15,495 nucleotides of DNA, from the NCBI GenBank assembly GCA_002491195.1, contig DKVL01000050.1, positions 1 through 15,495 on the forward strand, given 5' to 3'. A program made the position numbers and the translations under genes. Source of the stretch: Lachnospiraceae bacterium UBA7179 (GTDB lineage Bacteria; Bacillota; Clostridia; Lachnospirales; Lachnospiraceae). A model generated the notes under the pieces. That model was not told where the DNA came from. It made no database searches and worked only from the letters and a program-made list of their open reading frames with translations. Below are positions 6,007 through 12,823 of the stretch, piece by piece. Each line of letters starts with the position of its first letter. Positions within the stretch are counted from its first letter, which is position 1.

Positions 6007-6041
6007 AATATCAGACAAAGTACAAGACATGGAGGATGAGT

Positions 6042-7136
6042 ATGAAATTCAGTTTATGCATGATTGTGAAAAATGAGTCTGCAATATTGCGGGATTGTCT
6101 GGATTCCCTGAAGGATATTATGGATGAGATCATCATAGTGGACACTGGCTCTACAGATGACACCAAAAAGGTTGCAGCAGAGTACACGCCATATCTGTAT
6201 GATTACGCGTGGAATGATGATTTTGCGGCTGCCAGAAATTTCGCGTTCTCAAAGGCTACCGGTGATTATATCTACTCGGCGGACGCCGACGAGGTATTGG
6301 ACCAGGAGAATCAGGACAAGTTTAAAGCATTGAAACGTGCGTTGCTGCCAGAGGTGGAGATCGTGCAGATGATCTATGTGACAGAGCAGATGAACCATCC
6401 AACAGAGAATTTTGCGCGCGACCTGCGACCTAAGCTCTTTAAGCGGCTGCGGGAGTTCACCTGGATTGAGCCGATTCATGAGACAGTGAATATCAATCCA
6501 GTGATTTATGACAGTGACATCGAGATTCGTCATCGGCCGCAGGGCAGTCATAGCAGCAGGGACTTCGGTGTGTTTGAGAAGATGATTGCGGAGCGGAGGG
6601 TTCTTTCTGACCGGCTGATGGGAATGTATCTGAGGGAACTTTACAAAGCAGGCACGGAGGAGGAGCTTAAGACGGCAGAAGTTTTTTTTGAGCGTTCTTT
6701 GATCGAAAAGAGTGCAGAGGGAAAAGAATTACTGTGCCGGCAGATCATTGCAGTTCTTTTAAAAATATATAGAATCACGGATAATCCGGTTAGTATGCTG
6801 CGGGTGGCTCTGAGTGAGGAAGCGACCGTACCGTCTGCAGAAATGTGCATGGAACTTGGATATTTCTTTATGAAGAAGGAAGATTTCGAGGAGGCGGCAA
6901 AGTGGTTCCACAGGGCAGGGTATGACTGTGAGAGCGAGATCGATGTGGCAAGCAGTGGAACGTCCGCTTTTATGGCGTTGGCGCTGTGCTGCAGGAAACT
7001 TGCCAGGTCGCCCAGAATGAAGGCGCTGCCGCAGAAAGAATACGAACTTGAGTATGCGAGACTGACGGAGCAGGCGGCTGAATACGAGCAGCTTGCGAGA
7101 GACTGGAAACCAGTGGAACCGAAATTGATTCAATAG
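6042..7136 (+). CDS. Family 2 glycosyltransferase with helical (TPR-like) C-terminus
   Basis: A 364-residue protein. ATG 6042 is preferred over ATG 6036 because GGAGG (6031-6035) is then 6 bases away instead of touching the start. Residues 1-100 carry the GT-A core of the SunS/beta-4-glucosyltransferase-like branch: LCMIVKNE (5-12), IIVDTGSTDDT (31-41), NDDFAAARNFA (58-68) and the metal-binding SADADEVLD (79-87). Residues 200-350 are alpha-helical, with repeats such as AEMCMELGYFF followed by FEEAAKWFHRAG, matching TPR units that in this family may guide acceptor binding. It probably works in the cytosol on a protein or glycan acceptor. It sits 10 bases upstream of glf, so the two are one operon. 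A SunS-like S-glycosylation role is possible but not shown. Confidence 0.88.
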   Translation: MKFSLCMIVKNESAILRDCLDSLKDIMDEIIIVDTGSTDDTKKVAAEYTPYLYDYAWNDDFAAARNFAFSKATGDYIYSADADEVLDQENQDKFKALKRALLPEVEIVQMIYVTEQMNHPTENFARDLRPKLFKRLREFTWIEPIHETVNINPVIYDSDIEIRHRPQGSHSSRDFGVFEKMIAERRVLSDRLMGMYLRELYKAGTEEELKTAEVFFERSLIEKSAEGKELLCRQIIAVLLKIYRITDNPVSMLRVALSEEATVPSAEMCMELGYFFMKKEDFEEAAKWFHRAGYDCESEIDVASSGTSAFMALALCCRKLARSPRMKALPQKEYELEYARLTEQAAEYEQLARDWKPVEPKLIQ

Positions 7137-7146
7137 GGGAGAGAAA

Positions 7147-8280
7147 ATGAATTATGATTATTTGGTGGTTGGCGCAGGGCTTTTCGGCGCCGTATTTGCC
7201 AGTGAAATGAGAAAAAGCGGCAAAAAATGCCTGGTGATCGACAAGAGAGGGCATATTGCCGGAAATATTTTTACAGAAGAAATCAGAGGGATTCATGTCC
7301 ACAGATATGGCGCGCACATTTTCCATACGTCAGACAAGAAAATCTGGAGCTATGTCAATGAGCTGGCGGAGTTTAACAATTATATCAATTCGCCGCTGGC
7401 CGTTTATAAGGATGAACTCTACAACCTTCCTTTTAATATGAACACTTTTGCAAAAATGTGGAATGTGCGTACGCCGAAAGAGGCGGCAGAGCGTATTCGG
7501 TCACAGATCGCGGATCTGAAGATCAAGGAGCCTGCAAACCTGGAGGAGCAGGCGCTGTCATTGGTCGGAACAGATATTTATGAGAAACTTGTGAAGGGCT
7601 ATACGGAGAAACAGTGGGGGCGCGACTGCAGGGAACTGCCTGCGTTTATCATCAGGCGGCTGCCAGTCCGGTTTACCTTTGACAATAATTATTTTAACGA
7701 TCCATATCAGGGGATTCCCAAGGGTGGTTACACAGGCATGGTCGAAAAACTACTGGAAGGTATCGAAGTAAGGCTTGGCACTACCTTTGAGGATTGTTTC
7801 CATAAAGATGATAATAGCGACATGTATGTCACAAAGGATGGACGGCATACATTTCGAAAAGTGCTTTATACGGGTATGATAGACGCTTTTTTTGGCTACT
7901 GTGAAGGCGCATTGGAATACCGCTCCCTCGATTTTCAGACGGAACTCCTGGAGGGTGAGGAGAATTATCAGGGAAATGCAGTGGTGAATTATACAGAGAG
8001 GGAAATCCCGTACACACGGATCATAGAGCACAAACATTTTGAGTTTGGGCATCAGCCGGACACGGTGATCACGCGGGAGTATCCAAGGGAGTGGAAGCGT
8101 GGTGACGAGCCGTATTATCCTGTCAATGACGAGAAGAACGCTGCGTTGTACCAGAAGTATTTGCAGCTTGCGTCAGAGCAGAAAAATGTACTTTTCGGAG
8201 GGCGGCTTGGACAGTATAAGTATTATGACATGGACAAAGTGATTGCTGCAGCGCTGGAGATGGCGGAGCAGGAAGTGTGA
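7147..8280 (+). CDS. glf: UDP-galactopyranose mutase
   Basis: A 377-residue flavoenzyme that interconverts UDP-galactopyranose and UDP-galactofuranose, the donor for galactofuranose in surface glycans. The length is normal for the bacterial type. The FAD-binding Rossmann motif is VVGAGLFGA (7-15), followed by VIDKRGHIAGN (30-40) and RYGAHIFHT (53-61), where the His lies over the flavin. Further family blocks are TEKQWG, YQGIPKGGYT, EYRSLDFQTE, NYTEREIPYTRIIEHKHFE, YYPVN and the C-terminal GGRLGQYKYYDMD. GGGGAGAGA lies just before the ATG. It is cotranscribed with the preceding glycosyltransferase. The pair suggests a galactofuranose-containing polymer or flagellar glycan. Confidence 0.97.
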   Translation: MNYDYLVVGAGLFGAVFASEMRKSGKKCLVIDKRGHIAGNIFTEEIRGIHVHRYGAHIFHTSDKKIWSYVNELAEFNNYINSPLAVYKDELYNLPFNMNTFAKMWNVRTPKEAAERIRSQIADLKIKEPANLEEQALSLVGTDIYEKLVKGYTEKQWGRDCRELPAFIIRRLPVRFTFDNNYFNDPYQGIPKGGYTGMVEKLLEGIEVRLGTTFEDCFHKDDNSDMYVTKDGRHTFRKVLYTGMIDAFFGYCEGALEYRSLDFQTELLEGEENYQGNAVVNYTEREIPYTRIIEHKHFEFGHQPDTVITREYPREWKRGDEPYYPVNDEKNAALYQKYLQLASEQKNVLFGGRLGQYKYYDMDKVIAAALEMAEQEV

Positions 8281-8281
8281 A

Positions 8282-8369
8282 GTGTGAAGAGATTTTCTAA
8301 GCGGCCAAAGGACGCCCGCTAAGAAAATCTAAAACTTCACACAGAAGAACGCAAAGGGCAGCGTTCTTC
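8282..8369. repeat. Two tandem hairpins between convergent genes
   Basis: Hairpin 1 (8282-8342) has outer arms GTGTGAAG / CTTCACAC and an inner 15-bp stem, AGATTTTCTAAGCGG with one mismatch, around loop CCAAAGGACGC. Hairpin 2 (8344-8369) has perfect 9-bp arms GAAGAACGC / GCGTTCTTC and loop AAAGGGCA. Both loops carry an AAAGG core. They lie between the stops of glf and the FliD-like gene. A bidirectional terminator or RNA-stabilising role is possible, but neither strand shows a proper U-run, so an intergenic palindromic repeat is as likely. Confidence 0.7.
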
Positions 8370-8389
8370 ACGGATTGTTTGTGCATATT

Positions 8390-9766
8390 TTACATATAAT
8401 TATTATATAACATCCCTGTATAAATACTCGTCATATACGGGTTGGGATAAGTCGCATTGGGATTCGGGTAAGCGCAGATCCTTCTGTCGATGTACTCCAT
8501 CGGATCAAGTGAAATTGCGCTTAATTTCCGTAAAATCTGCGAACCAAAACCTTTGATTGCGGCTGCATCCGTGATCTCATCGCTTTTCTGATAGTCGAGT
8601 GTGGCATCTGGATTGATGCTGATTCCGTATTTCTCAAGATTATAACTATGCACATCCAAAAACTTATGCAGATCCTTGGACAAAAGTTTTGTCAGCGATT
8701 CCTCTGTCTCATCGTTGATCACGCCGTTCATAAAGCGGTTGTAACCTTCTACAAACGTCTCGATATTGTTGGAGAGCGATTCGGCATCAGGGTACAGACC
8801 AATCTTGGCACTGGCGTTTGTGGCGGCGGTATTCTTGGCGCTGGTCATGGCAGCCGCACGCGCTGTAAGCTGATCGGACGTGGTCATACTGGCAGCAAAA
8901 TTCTCAGGATGCAGGGTTATATGGTATGCACCGTGTACATTGAACGTATTGGAATAGGAAGATTCTTCATTTCCATCAATGCTGTATATCGCATTGGCAG
9001 CTTCCTTAATCGTTTTGTTTAGTCCCAGATAATCAACGATGCCACTTCGATAGGTGGTGTTCTCATCTGTAATTGTAAAATGGCGTTCTCCCTGAACCGG
9101 AAGTCCATAGGCATCGGAGGTGATCTCCAATGCTGTGAGCCCGCGCGTCTCGATCACCTTTGCCGATACACCGATATCGGAATTGTTGATCAGGCGGGAG
9201 AGTTTCTTTTGCAGGTTGCTGTTCGTGTCGCCCTCATGTACGTTGAACTGCAGTTCGTAGTGGAGCTTATTGGTCAGAATATCAAAGGAATAACTGCCCG
9301 GATCCAACGAGACGGGCTGATTTGCCTTCAGATACTGGCTGGTGTTGACCTGTGGCGACGCAAAGCTTTCAACCTCGAGGGTAAAATCTGTTGGAACTTC
9401 ACCGTCGGCATCATCTGGCTCATATTCCACACTTGCCAGCGATTCATTGTCACTGTAGGCGGATTTCATTGAGAACAGGTCATCATCGTCGCTGAGTGAA
9501 TCGATTGTCTGCTTTAAGTTGTTGGCGCTTTCTTTCAGGTGAATCGCATAAGCAATGGAACGCGGTGTGGGATCTGTGAGATAAAGCGGAGCAAAACGGC
9601 TTTTCCACTGGATGGTGCTGTATAGATTCTGCAGTTCACTGGAATCGTGCATGGCAAAACGGGAACTACGTTTGTTGTATCGCTTGTTGGAATTGCTGTG
9701 ATCCAGGCTGCCATATGTGGAGAGATATTGGTCCAGAGCCTGCAGATTGTTCATAATAACTGACAT
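8390..9766 (-). CDS. FliD-like (filament cap-related) protein
   Basis: A 458-residue protein with no signal peptide or membrane segment, as expected for a substrate of the flagellar export apparatus. AAGGAGG 8 bases upstream fixes the start. The N-terminal 40 residues are Ser/Asn/Arg-rich and look disordered. Residues 43-100 (ELQNLYSTIQWKSRFAPLYL, then AYAIHLKESANNLKQTI) resemble a helical segment found in FliD proteins of Lachnospiraceae. Residues 115-250 look like the hook-associated protein 2 fold: FTLEVESFASPQVN, FNVHEGDTNSNLQKKL, then GLTALEITSDAYG. The C-terminus, YPNPYMTSIYTGMLYNNYM, also recalls that group. It is shorter than usual FliD (over 500 residues there) and lacks the typical N-terminal SGLDTDSIIK-like motif. 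It may be a divergent cap protein or a FliD paralogue with another filament role. Confidence 0.6.
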   Translation of the reverse strand: MSVIMNNLQALDQYLSTYGSLDHSNSNKRYNKRSSRFAMHDSSELQNLYSTIQWKSRFAPLYLTDPTPRSIAYAIHLKESANNLKQTIDSLSDDDDLFSMKSAYSDNESLASVEYEPDDADGEVPTDFTLEVESFASPQVNTSQYLKANQPVSLDPGSYSFDILTNKLHYELQFNVHEGDTNSNLQKKLSRLINNSDIGVSAKVIETRGLTALEITSDAYGLPVQGERHFTITDENTTYRSGIVDYLGLNKTIKEAANAIYSIDGNEESSYSNTFNVHGAYHITLHPENFAASMTTSDQLTARAAAMTSAKNTAATNASAKIGLYPDAESLSNNIETFVEGYNRFMNGVINDETEESLTKLLSKDLHKFLDVHSYNLEKYGISINPDATLDYQKSDEITDAAAIKGFGSQILRKLSAISLDPMEYIDRRICAYPNPNATYPNPYMTSIYTGMLYNNYM

Positions 9767-10094
9767 ACTGATGTCCTCCTTCCTTGGCTGGTAATTTGGG
9801 TCTTATGTGAACTGGTTTTTGAACACATAATTGAATATAAAATTCAAAAAACTTCCCTGTTTTAGAGGGATACAAGGCATTAATTGTGTGAATTTTCACA
9901 AAAATGTTATGTATATCTCTTTTTATCTTAAACTTACCATGAATTGTATGAAAAAGCAAGAGGTTTGCCCCAGAAAAACGAAAAAAATTTTGAAAATAGC
10001 GCAAAATGTTTCAAAAATAGCTACAATTAAGAAAATAAGATTATAGAAGTCTTCTTTCTATAAATATATGCACGATACACTTCAAAAATAATGA
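9767..10094. other. AT-rich intergenic region between divergent transcripts
   Basis: No gene is supported; an ORF at 9831-10046 is low-complexity and lacks a ribosome site. Small inverted repeats occur at 9833-9849 (TTGAA...TTCAA), 9853-9870 (TCCCT...AGGGA) and a sharper palindrome at 9887-9900. No clear sigma-28 motif was found for the FliD-like gene. Confidence 0.6.
9887..9900. promoter_or_regulatory. Palindromic operator candidate
   Basis: TGTGAATTTTCACA has perfect 6-base arms, TGTGAA/TTCACA, around TT. It resembles a Crp/Fnr-family half-site pair, but the gap between the TGTGA and TCACA halves is 4 bases instead of 6. It lies about 120 bases upstream of the FliD-like start. Confidence 0.3.
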
Positions 10095-10123
10095 TTGACG
10101 CAAAGCTGTTCCTGTGGTATATT
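10095..10123 (+). promoter_or_regulatory. Sigma-A promoter of rpmG-secE-nusG
   Basis: TTGACG (10095-10100), 17 bases, TATATT (10118-10123). It heads the housekeeping cluster and leaves a leader of about 95 nt. That leader starts almost at once with a hairpin, CAAGATGAAT (10131-10140) pairing with ATTTATCTTG (10162-10171), whose loop carries an 8-T run. Confidence 0.8.
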
Positions 10124-10224
10124 GAAAAGGCAAGATGAATGTGAGGTCTTTTTTTTATGCAATTTATCTTGTGAGATTAGAACAATTGGGATTATTTCAT
10201 TAGAACGCTAGCGGAGGTGGAATT

Positions 10225-10374
10225 ATGCGTACAAAGATTACATTGGCATGTACAGAGTGCAAACAGCGCAATTACAATACTACAAAGGAGAAGAAGACCC
10301 ATCCTGACAGAATGGAGATCAAGAAGTATTGTAGATTCTGCAGGACTCATACACTGCACAAAGAGACAAAATAA
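10225..10374 (+). CDS. rpmG: 50S ribosomal protein L33
   Basis: A 49-residue protein of normal L33 length. MRTKITLACTECKQRNYNT and the end CRFCRTHTLHKETK are typical. Two CxxC pairs (Cys9/Cys12 and Cys36/Cys39) form the zinc ribbon, so this is the zinc-binding C+ type. GGAGGT lies about 8 bases before the ATG. It is the first gene of the rpmG-secE-nusG group, the order usual in Firmicutes. Confidence 0.97.
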   Translation: MRTKITLACTECKQRNYNTTKEKKTHPDRMEIKKYCRFCRTHTLHKETK

Positions 10375-10433
10375 GCAATCGCATCAAGTGGACGGACGGT
10401 TCGAAGAGGATCATAGAAATTAGGAGGCACATG

Positions 10434-10646
10434 ATGGCAGATTCAGCTAAGAAGGAAGCAAAAAAGGACAGCTTCTGGAAAAATGTAAAAACGGAATTTA
10501 AAAAGATCGCCTGGCCTGACCAGAAGGAAACAGTGAGGCAGTCTGTGGCAGTTCTCTGTGTTTCAGTTGTAGTAGGACTGATCATTACCTTTTTGGATAC
10601 CATTATTCAGTTTGGCATTAACTTCTTAACAAGTATCAACATATAG
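10434..10646 (+). CDS. secE: Preprotein translocase subunit SecE
   Basis: A 70-residue single-span subunit of the SecYEG channel. ATG 10434 is favoured over ATG 10431 because the distance from AGGAGG (10422-10427) is then 6 instead of 3. A lysine-rich amphipathic helix, WKNVKTEFKKIAWPDQKETVRQS, carries the conserved W-P motif. One transmembrane helix follows (VAVLCVSVVVGLIITFLDTII, about 38-58). Length and architecture are typical of the short Gram-positive SecE. Confidence 0.96.
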   Translation: MADSAKKEAKKDSFWKNVKTEFKKIAWPDQKETVRQSVAVLCVSVVVGLIITFLDTIIQFGINFLTSINI

Positions 10647-10660
10647 AAGAGGTGACGATT

Positions 10661-11458
10661 ATGGAAGAAAAGAAAAGGGCAGTGGCAAAAAAGCTCATTA
10701 CTCCCAATATGCAGGAGTGGCTTCCTGTATCACCGAAGATGCCAGAGAAACCGTATGAGGAATCAGCGGATTCGGAAACAGATACCAAGATCAGTGATCT
10801 TGAGGAGCAGCCTGAGGCGGAGGTTATTGAGGAAAGTGATGCGGAGGAAGTGATTCCTGAGGAGACAGAGCCTGTCATAGAAGAGCCTGTTGAGGAGGAA
10901 CCGCACAGCAGGGTTGCACTCAGCGATAATAAGAGCGGGCTTGGCATGGGCTGGTATGTAGTTCACACGTATTCCGGATATGAGAATAAGGTGAAGGCAA
11001 ATATCGAGAAGGCGATCGAGAACAGACATCTTGAGAATGAAATCCTCGAAGTGAGGGTTCCGCTGCAGGATGTTATGGAACTGAAAAACGGCGTGGAGAA
11101 GACATCGCAGAAAAAGATGTTTCCGGGCTACGTGCTTCTGCATATGGATGCGGATAACAACGATGCATGGTATGTTGTCCGAAACACGAGAGGTGTTACC
11201 GGGTTTGTGGGACCAGGAAGTAAGCCGGTACCACTCACAGAGGCGGAACTCAAAGCGCTTGACTTCGGTGTTGATACCACTGTTGAATTTGCAGAAGGCG
11301 ATGTGATCAGCGTCACAGCGGGCGTGTGGAAGGATACCGTCGGCACAGTTCAGAAGATTGACGCATCCAGACAGACGCTTACGATCAATGTTGAGATGTT
11401 TGGACGCGAGACGCCAGTTGAAATTAATTTTACAGATGTGAAAAAGATGTGGGATTAG
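10661..11458 (+). CDS. nusG: Transcription antitermination factor NusG with acidic N-terminal extension
   Basis: A 265-residue NusG. ATG 10661 is chosen, with AAGAGG 8 bases upstream; an in-frame GTG at 10652 overlaps that ribosome site. Residues 97-200 are the NGN domain that binds RNA polymerase: GWYVVHTYSGYENKV (97-111), MFPGYVLLHM and WYVVRNTRGVTGFVG. Residues 212-262 are the KOW domain: EGDVISVTAGVWKDTVGTV. The protein is about 85-90 residues longer than common NusG because of a Glu-rich, probably disordered N-terminal stretch (30-83). It is coupled to secE with a 14-base gap. Confidence 0.96.
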   Translation: MEEKKRAVAKKLITPNMQEWLPVSPKMPEKPYEESADSETDTKISDLEEQPEAEVIEESDAEEVIPEETEPVIEEPVEEEPHSRVALSDNKSGLGMGWYVVHTYSGYENKVKANIEKAIENRHLENEILEVRVPLQDVMELKNGVEKTSQKKMFPGYVLLHMDADNNDAWYVVRNTRGVTGFVGPGSKPVPLTEAELKALDFGVDTTVEFAEGDVISVTAGVWKDTVGTVQKIDASRQTLTINVEMFGRETPVEINFTDVKKMWD

Positions 11459-11461
11459 TTA

Positions 11462-11491
11462 TTGACAATTATATGACAGAAGTGTTAGTAT
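11462..11491 (+). promoter_or_regulatory. Sigma-A promoter of rplK-rplA
   Basis: TTGACA (11462-11467) is a consensus -35. TAGTAT (11486-11491) follows after 18 bases. It lies just after the nusG stop, so the L11-L1 operon has its own promoter. Confidence 0.75.
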
Positions 11492-11509
11492 GATTAACGG
11501 ACTTAGACA

Positions 11510-11581
11510 AGTTTATGTGTCCGCGTGGGAGGGTTATCCGCCCAGATCACCACAAAACGGTCTGGATTGCATATAAGACCG
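11510..11581 (+). promoter_or_regulatory. Structured leader of rplK-rplA, candidate L1 autoregulatory site
   Basis: GTGGGAGGG (11525-11533) can fold with CCC (11540-11543) and CCAC (11549-11552). A second hairpin, CGGTCT (11558-11563) with AGACCG (11576-11581), ends 10 bases before the ribosome-binding site. L11-L1 operons are commonly repressed by L1 binding to a 23S-rRNA-like leader structure; that this leader acts so is inference. No terminator-like U-run is present, which suggests translational control. Confidence 0.45.
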
Positions 11582-11605
11582 AGAATAAATTAGGAGGTGC
11601 CTGAT

Positions 11606-12031
11606 ATGGCAAAGAAAGTAGAAGGATATATTAAATTACAGATTCCTGCCGCAAAAGCAACACCGGCTCCACCGGTTGGACCTGCTCTTGGACAGCATGG
11701 TGTAAACATTGTAGAGTTTACGAAACAGTTTAACGCAAGGACAGCAGATCAGGAAGGTATGATCATTCCTGTTGTCATCACAGTATATGCAGACAGAAGT
11801 TTCAGTTTCATCACAAAGACTCCGCCTGCCGCAGTTCTGTTAAAGAAGGCTTGCAACCTTAAGACTGCTTCAGCAGCGCCGAACAAGACAAAAGTTGCTA
11901 AGATTTCCAAGGCAAAGATCCAGGAGATTGCTGAGTTAAAGATGCCTGACTTGAATGCGGCGAGCCTTGAGGCTGCTATGAGCATGATCGCAGGTACAGC
12001 AAGATCCATGGGTATTACAGTAGAAGATTAA
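11606..12031 (+). CDS. rplK: 50S ribosomal protein L11
   Basis: A 141-residue protein, the canonical L11 length. ATG 11606 has AGGAGG (11592-11597) 8 bases upstream; the in-frame GTG 11597 lies in that site and is rejected. The N-terminal domain shows KLQIPAAKATPAPPVGPALGQHGVNI, the proline-rich region contacted by thiostrepton. The C-terminal RNA-binding domain shows FITKTPPAAVLLKKA and ends AGTARSMGITVED. L11 binds the GTPase-associated centre of 23S rRNA and is needed for the RelA-type stringent response. Confidence 0.98.
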   Translation: MAKKVEGYIKLQIPAAKATPAPPVGPALGQHGVNIVEFTKQFNARTADQEGMIIPVVITVYADRSFSFITKTPPAAVLLKKACNLKTASAAPNKTKVAKISKAKIQEIAELKMPDLNAASLEAAMSMIAGTARSMGITVED

Positions 12032-12047
12032 GCGGAGGTAAAATAGA

Positions 12048-12737
12048 ATGAAACATGGTAAGAAATATAATGAATCCGCGAAGTTGATTGATCGCGCAAC
12101 ATTTTATGAGATAGAGGATGCTGTGGCACTGGCTAAGAAGTCTGCCGCGGCAAAGTTTGATGAGACGGTAGAGGTTCATATCAGAACAGGATGCGATGGG
12201 CGTCACGCAGAGCAGCAGATCCGTGGTGCTGTTGTGCTTCCGAATGGAACGGGTAAGACGGTTAAGGTATTGGTTTTTGCTAAGGGTGATAAGGTAGCGG
12301 AGGCAGAGGCGGCCGGTGCTGATTACGTTGGCGGCGATGAGCTTATTCCGAAGATTCAGAATGACGGCTGGCTGGATTTTGATGTTGTGGTTGCTACACC
12401 GGATATGATGGGTGTTGTTGGTCGTCTTGGTAAGGTTCTGGGACCTAAGGGCCTGATGCCAAATCCAAAGGCGGGCACAGTAACGATGGATGTCACAAAG
12501 GCAATCAATGATATCAAAGCTGGTAAGATTGAGTACAGACTTGATAAGACTAATATCATTCACTGCCCGATCGGAAAAGTTTCTTTCACGGAAGAGCAGT
12601 TGACACAGAATCTCAACACCCTGTTGGATGCGATTGTGAAGGCGAAACCGTCAACACTTAAGGGACAGTACTTAAGGAGCATCACACTTTCATCGACAAT
12701 GGGACCTGGCGTAAAGGTTAGTGTTGCTAAGTTCTAA
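12048..12737 (+). CDS. rplA: 50S ribosomal protein L1
   Basis: A 229-residue protein of normal L1 length, beginning MKHGKKYNESAKLID. GCGGAGGT is placed upstream and the gap to rplK is 16 bases, so they are one operon. Diagnostic blocks are VRGAVVLPNGTGK-type text (IRGAVVLPNGTGKTVKVLVF), LGKVLGPKGLMPNPKAGTVT and the C-terminal LKGQYLRSITLSSTMGPGVKV. L1 forms the L1 stalk at the E site and is the known autoregulator of L11-L1 operons. No rplJ or rplL follows. Confidence 0.98.
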   Translation: MKHGKKYNESAKLIDRATFYEIEDAVALAKKSAAAKFDETVEVHIRTGCDGRHAEQQIRGAVVLPNGTGKTVKVLVFAKGDKVAEAEAAGADYVGGDELIPKIQNDGWLDFDVVVATPDMMGVVGRLGKVLGPKGLMPNPKAGTVTMDVTKAINDIKAGKIEYRLDKTNIIHCPIGKVSFTEEQLTQNLNTLLDAIVKAKPSTLKGQYLRSITLSSTMGPGVKVSVAKF

Positions 12738-12762
12738 TCAAATAATTTTAGTAAGTTATCGT

Positions 12763-12795
12763 AAGGTCTCGTTTGCGTTAAAACGGGACCTTTTT
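12763..12795 (+). terminator. Rho-independent terminator after rplA
   Basis: AAGGTCTCGTTT pairs with AAAACGGGACCTT (one G-U pair) around a short GCGTT-like loop, then TTTTT. It ends the ribosomal operon 26 bases after the rplA stop. Confidence 0.9.
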
Positions 12796-12823
12796 CAATA
12801 GGAAAACAAAAGCAGGTGGGTAA

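Larger units (their letters stand above)
5707..6041. other. Divergent intergenic region with element B
   Basis: No gene. It contains palindromic element B (5738-5896), a minus-strand promoter candidate next to it and the plus-strand promoter of the glycosyltransferase-glf operon. Confidence 0.7.

Noticed and set aside
9831..10046. A 71-codon plus-strand ORF before rpmG
   Set aside because: It is Lys/Ile-rich translation of AT-rich DNA, ends before the operon promoter and has no ribosome site.
10375..10433. A tRNA-Trp gene between rpmG and secE, as seen in some Firmicutes
   Set aside because: The gap is only about 59 bases and has no cloverleaf.
12015..12563. A 182-codon minus-strand ORF across rplA
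   Set aside because: It is a shadow of the L1 gene, with unnatural composition and no ribosome site.
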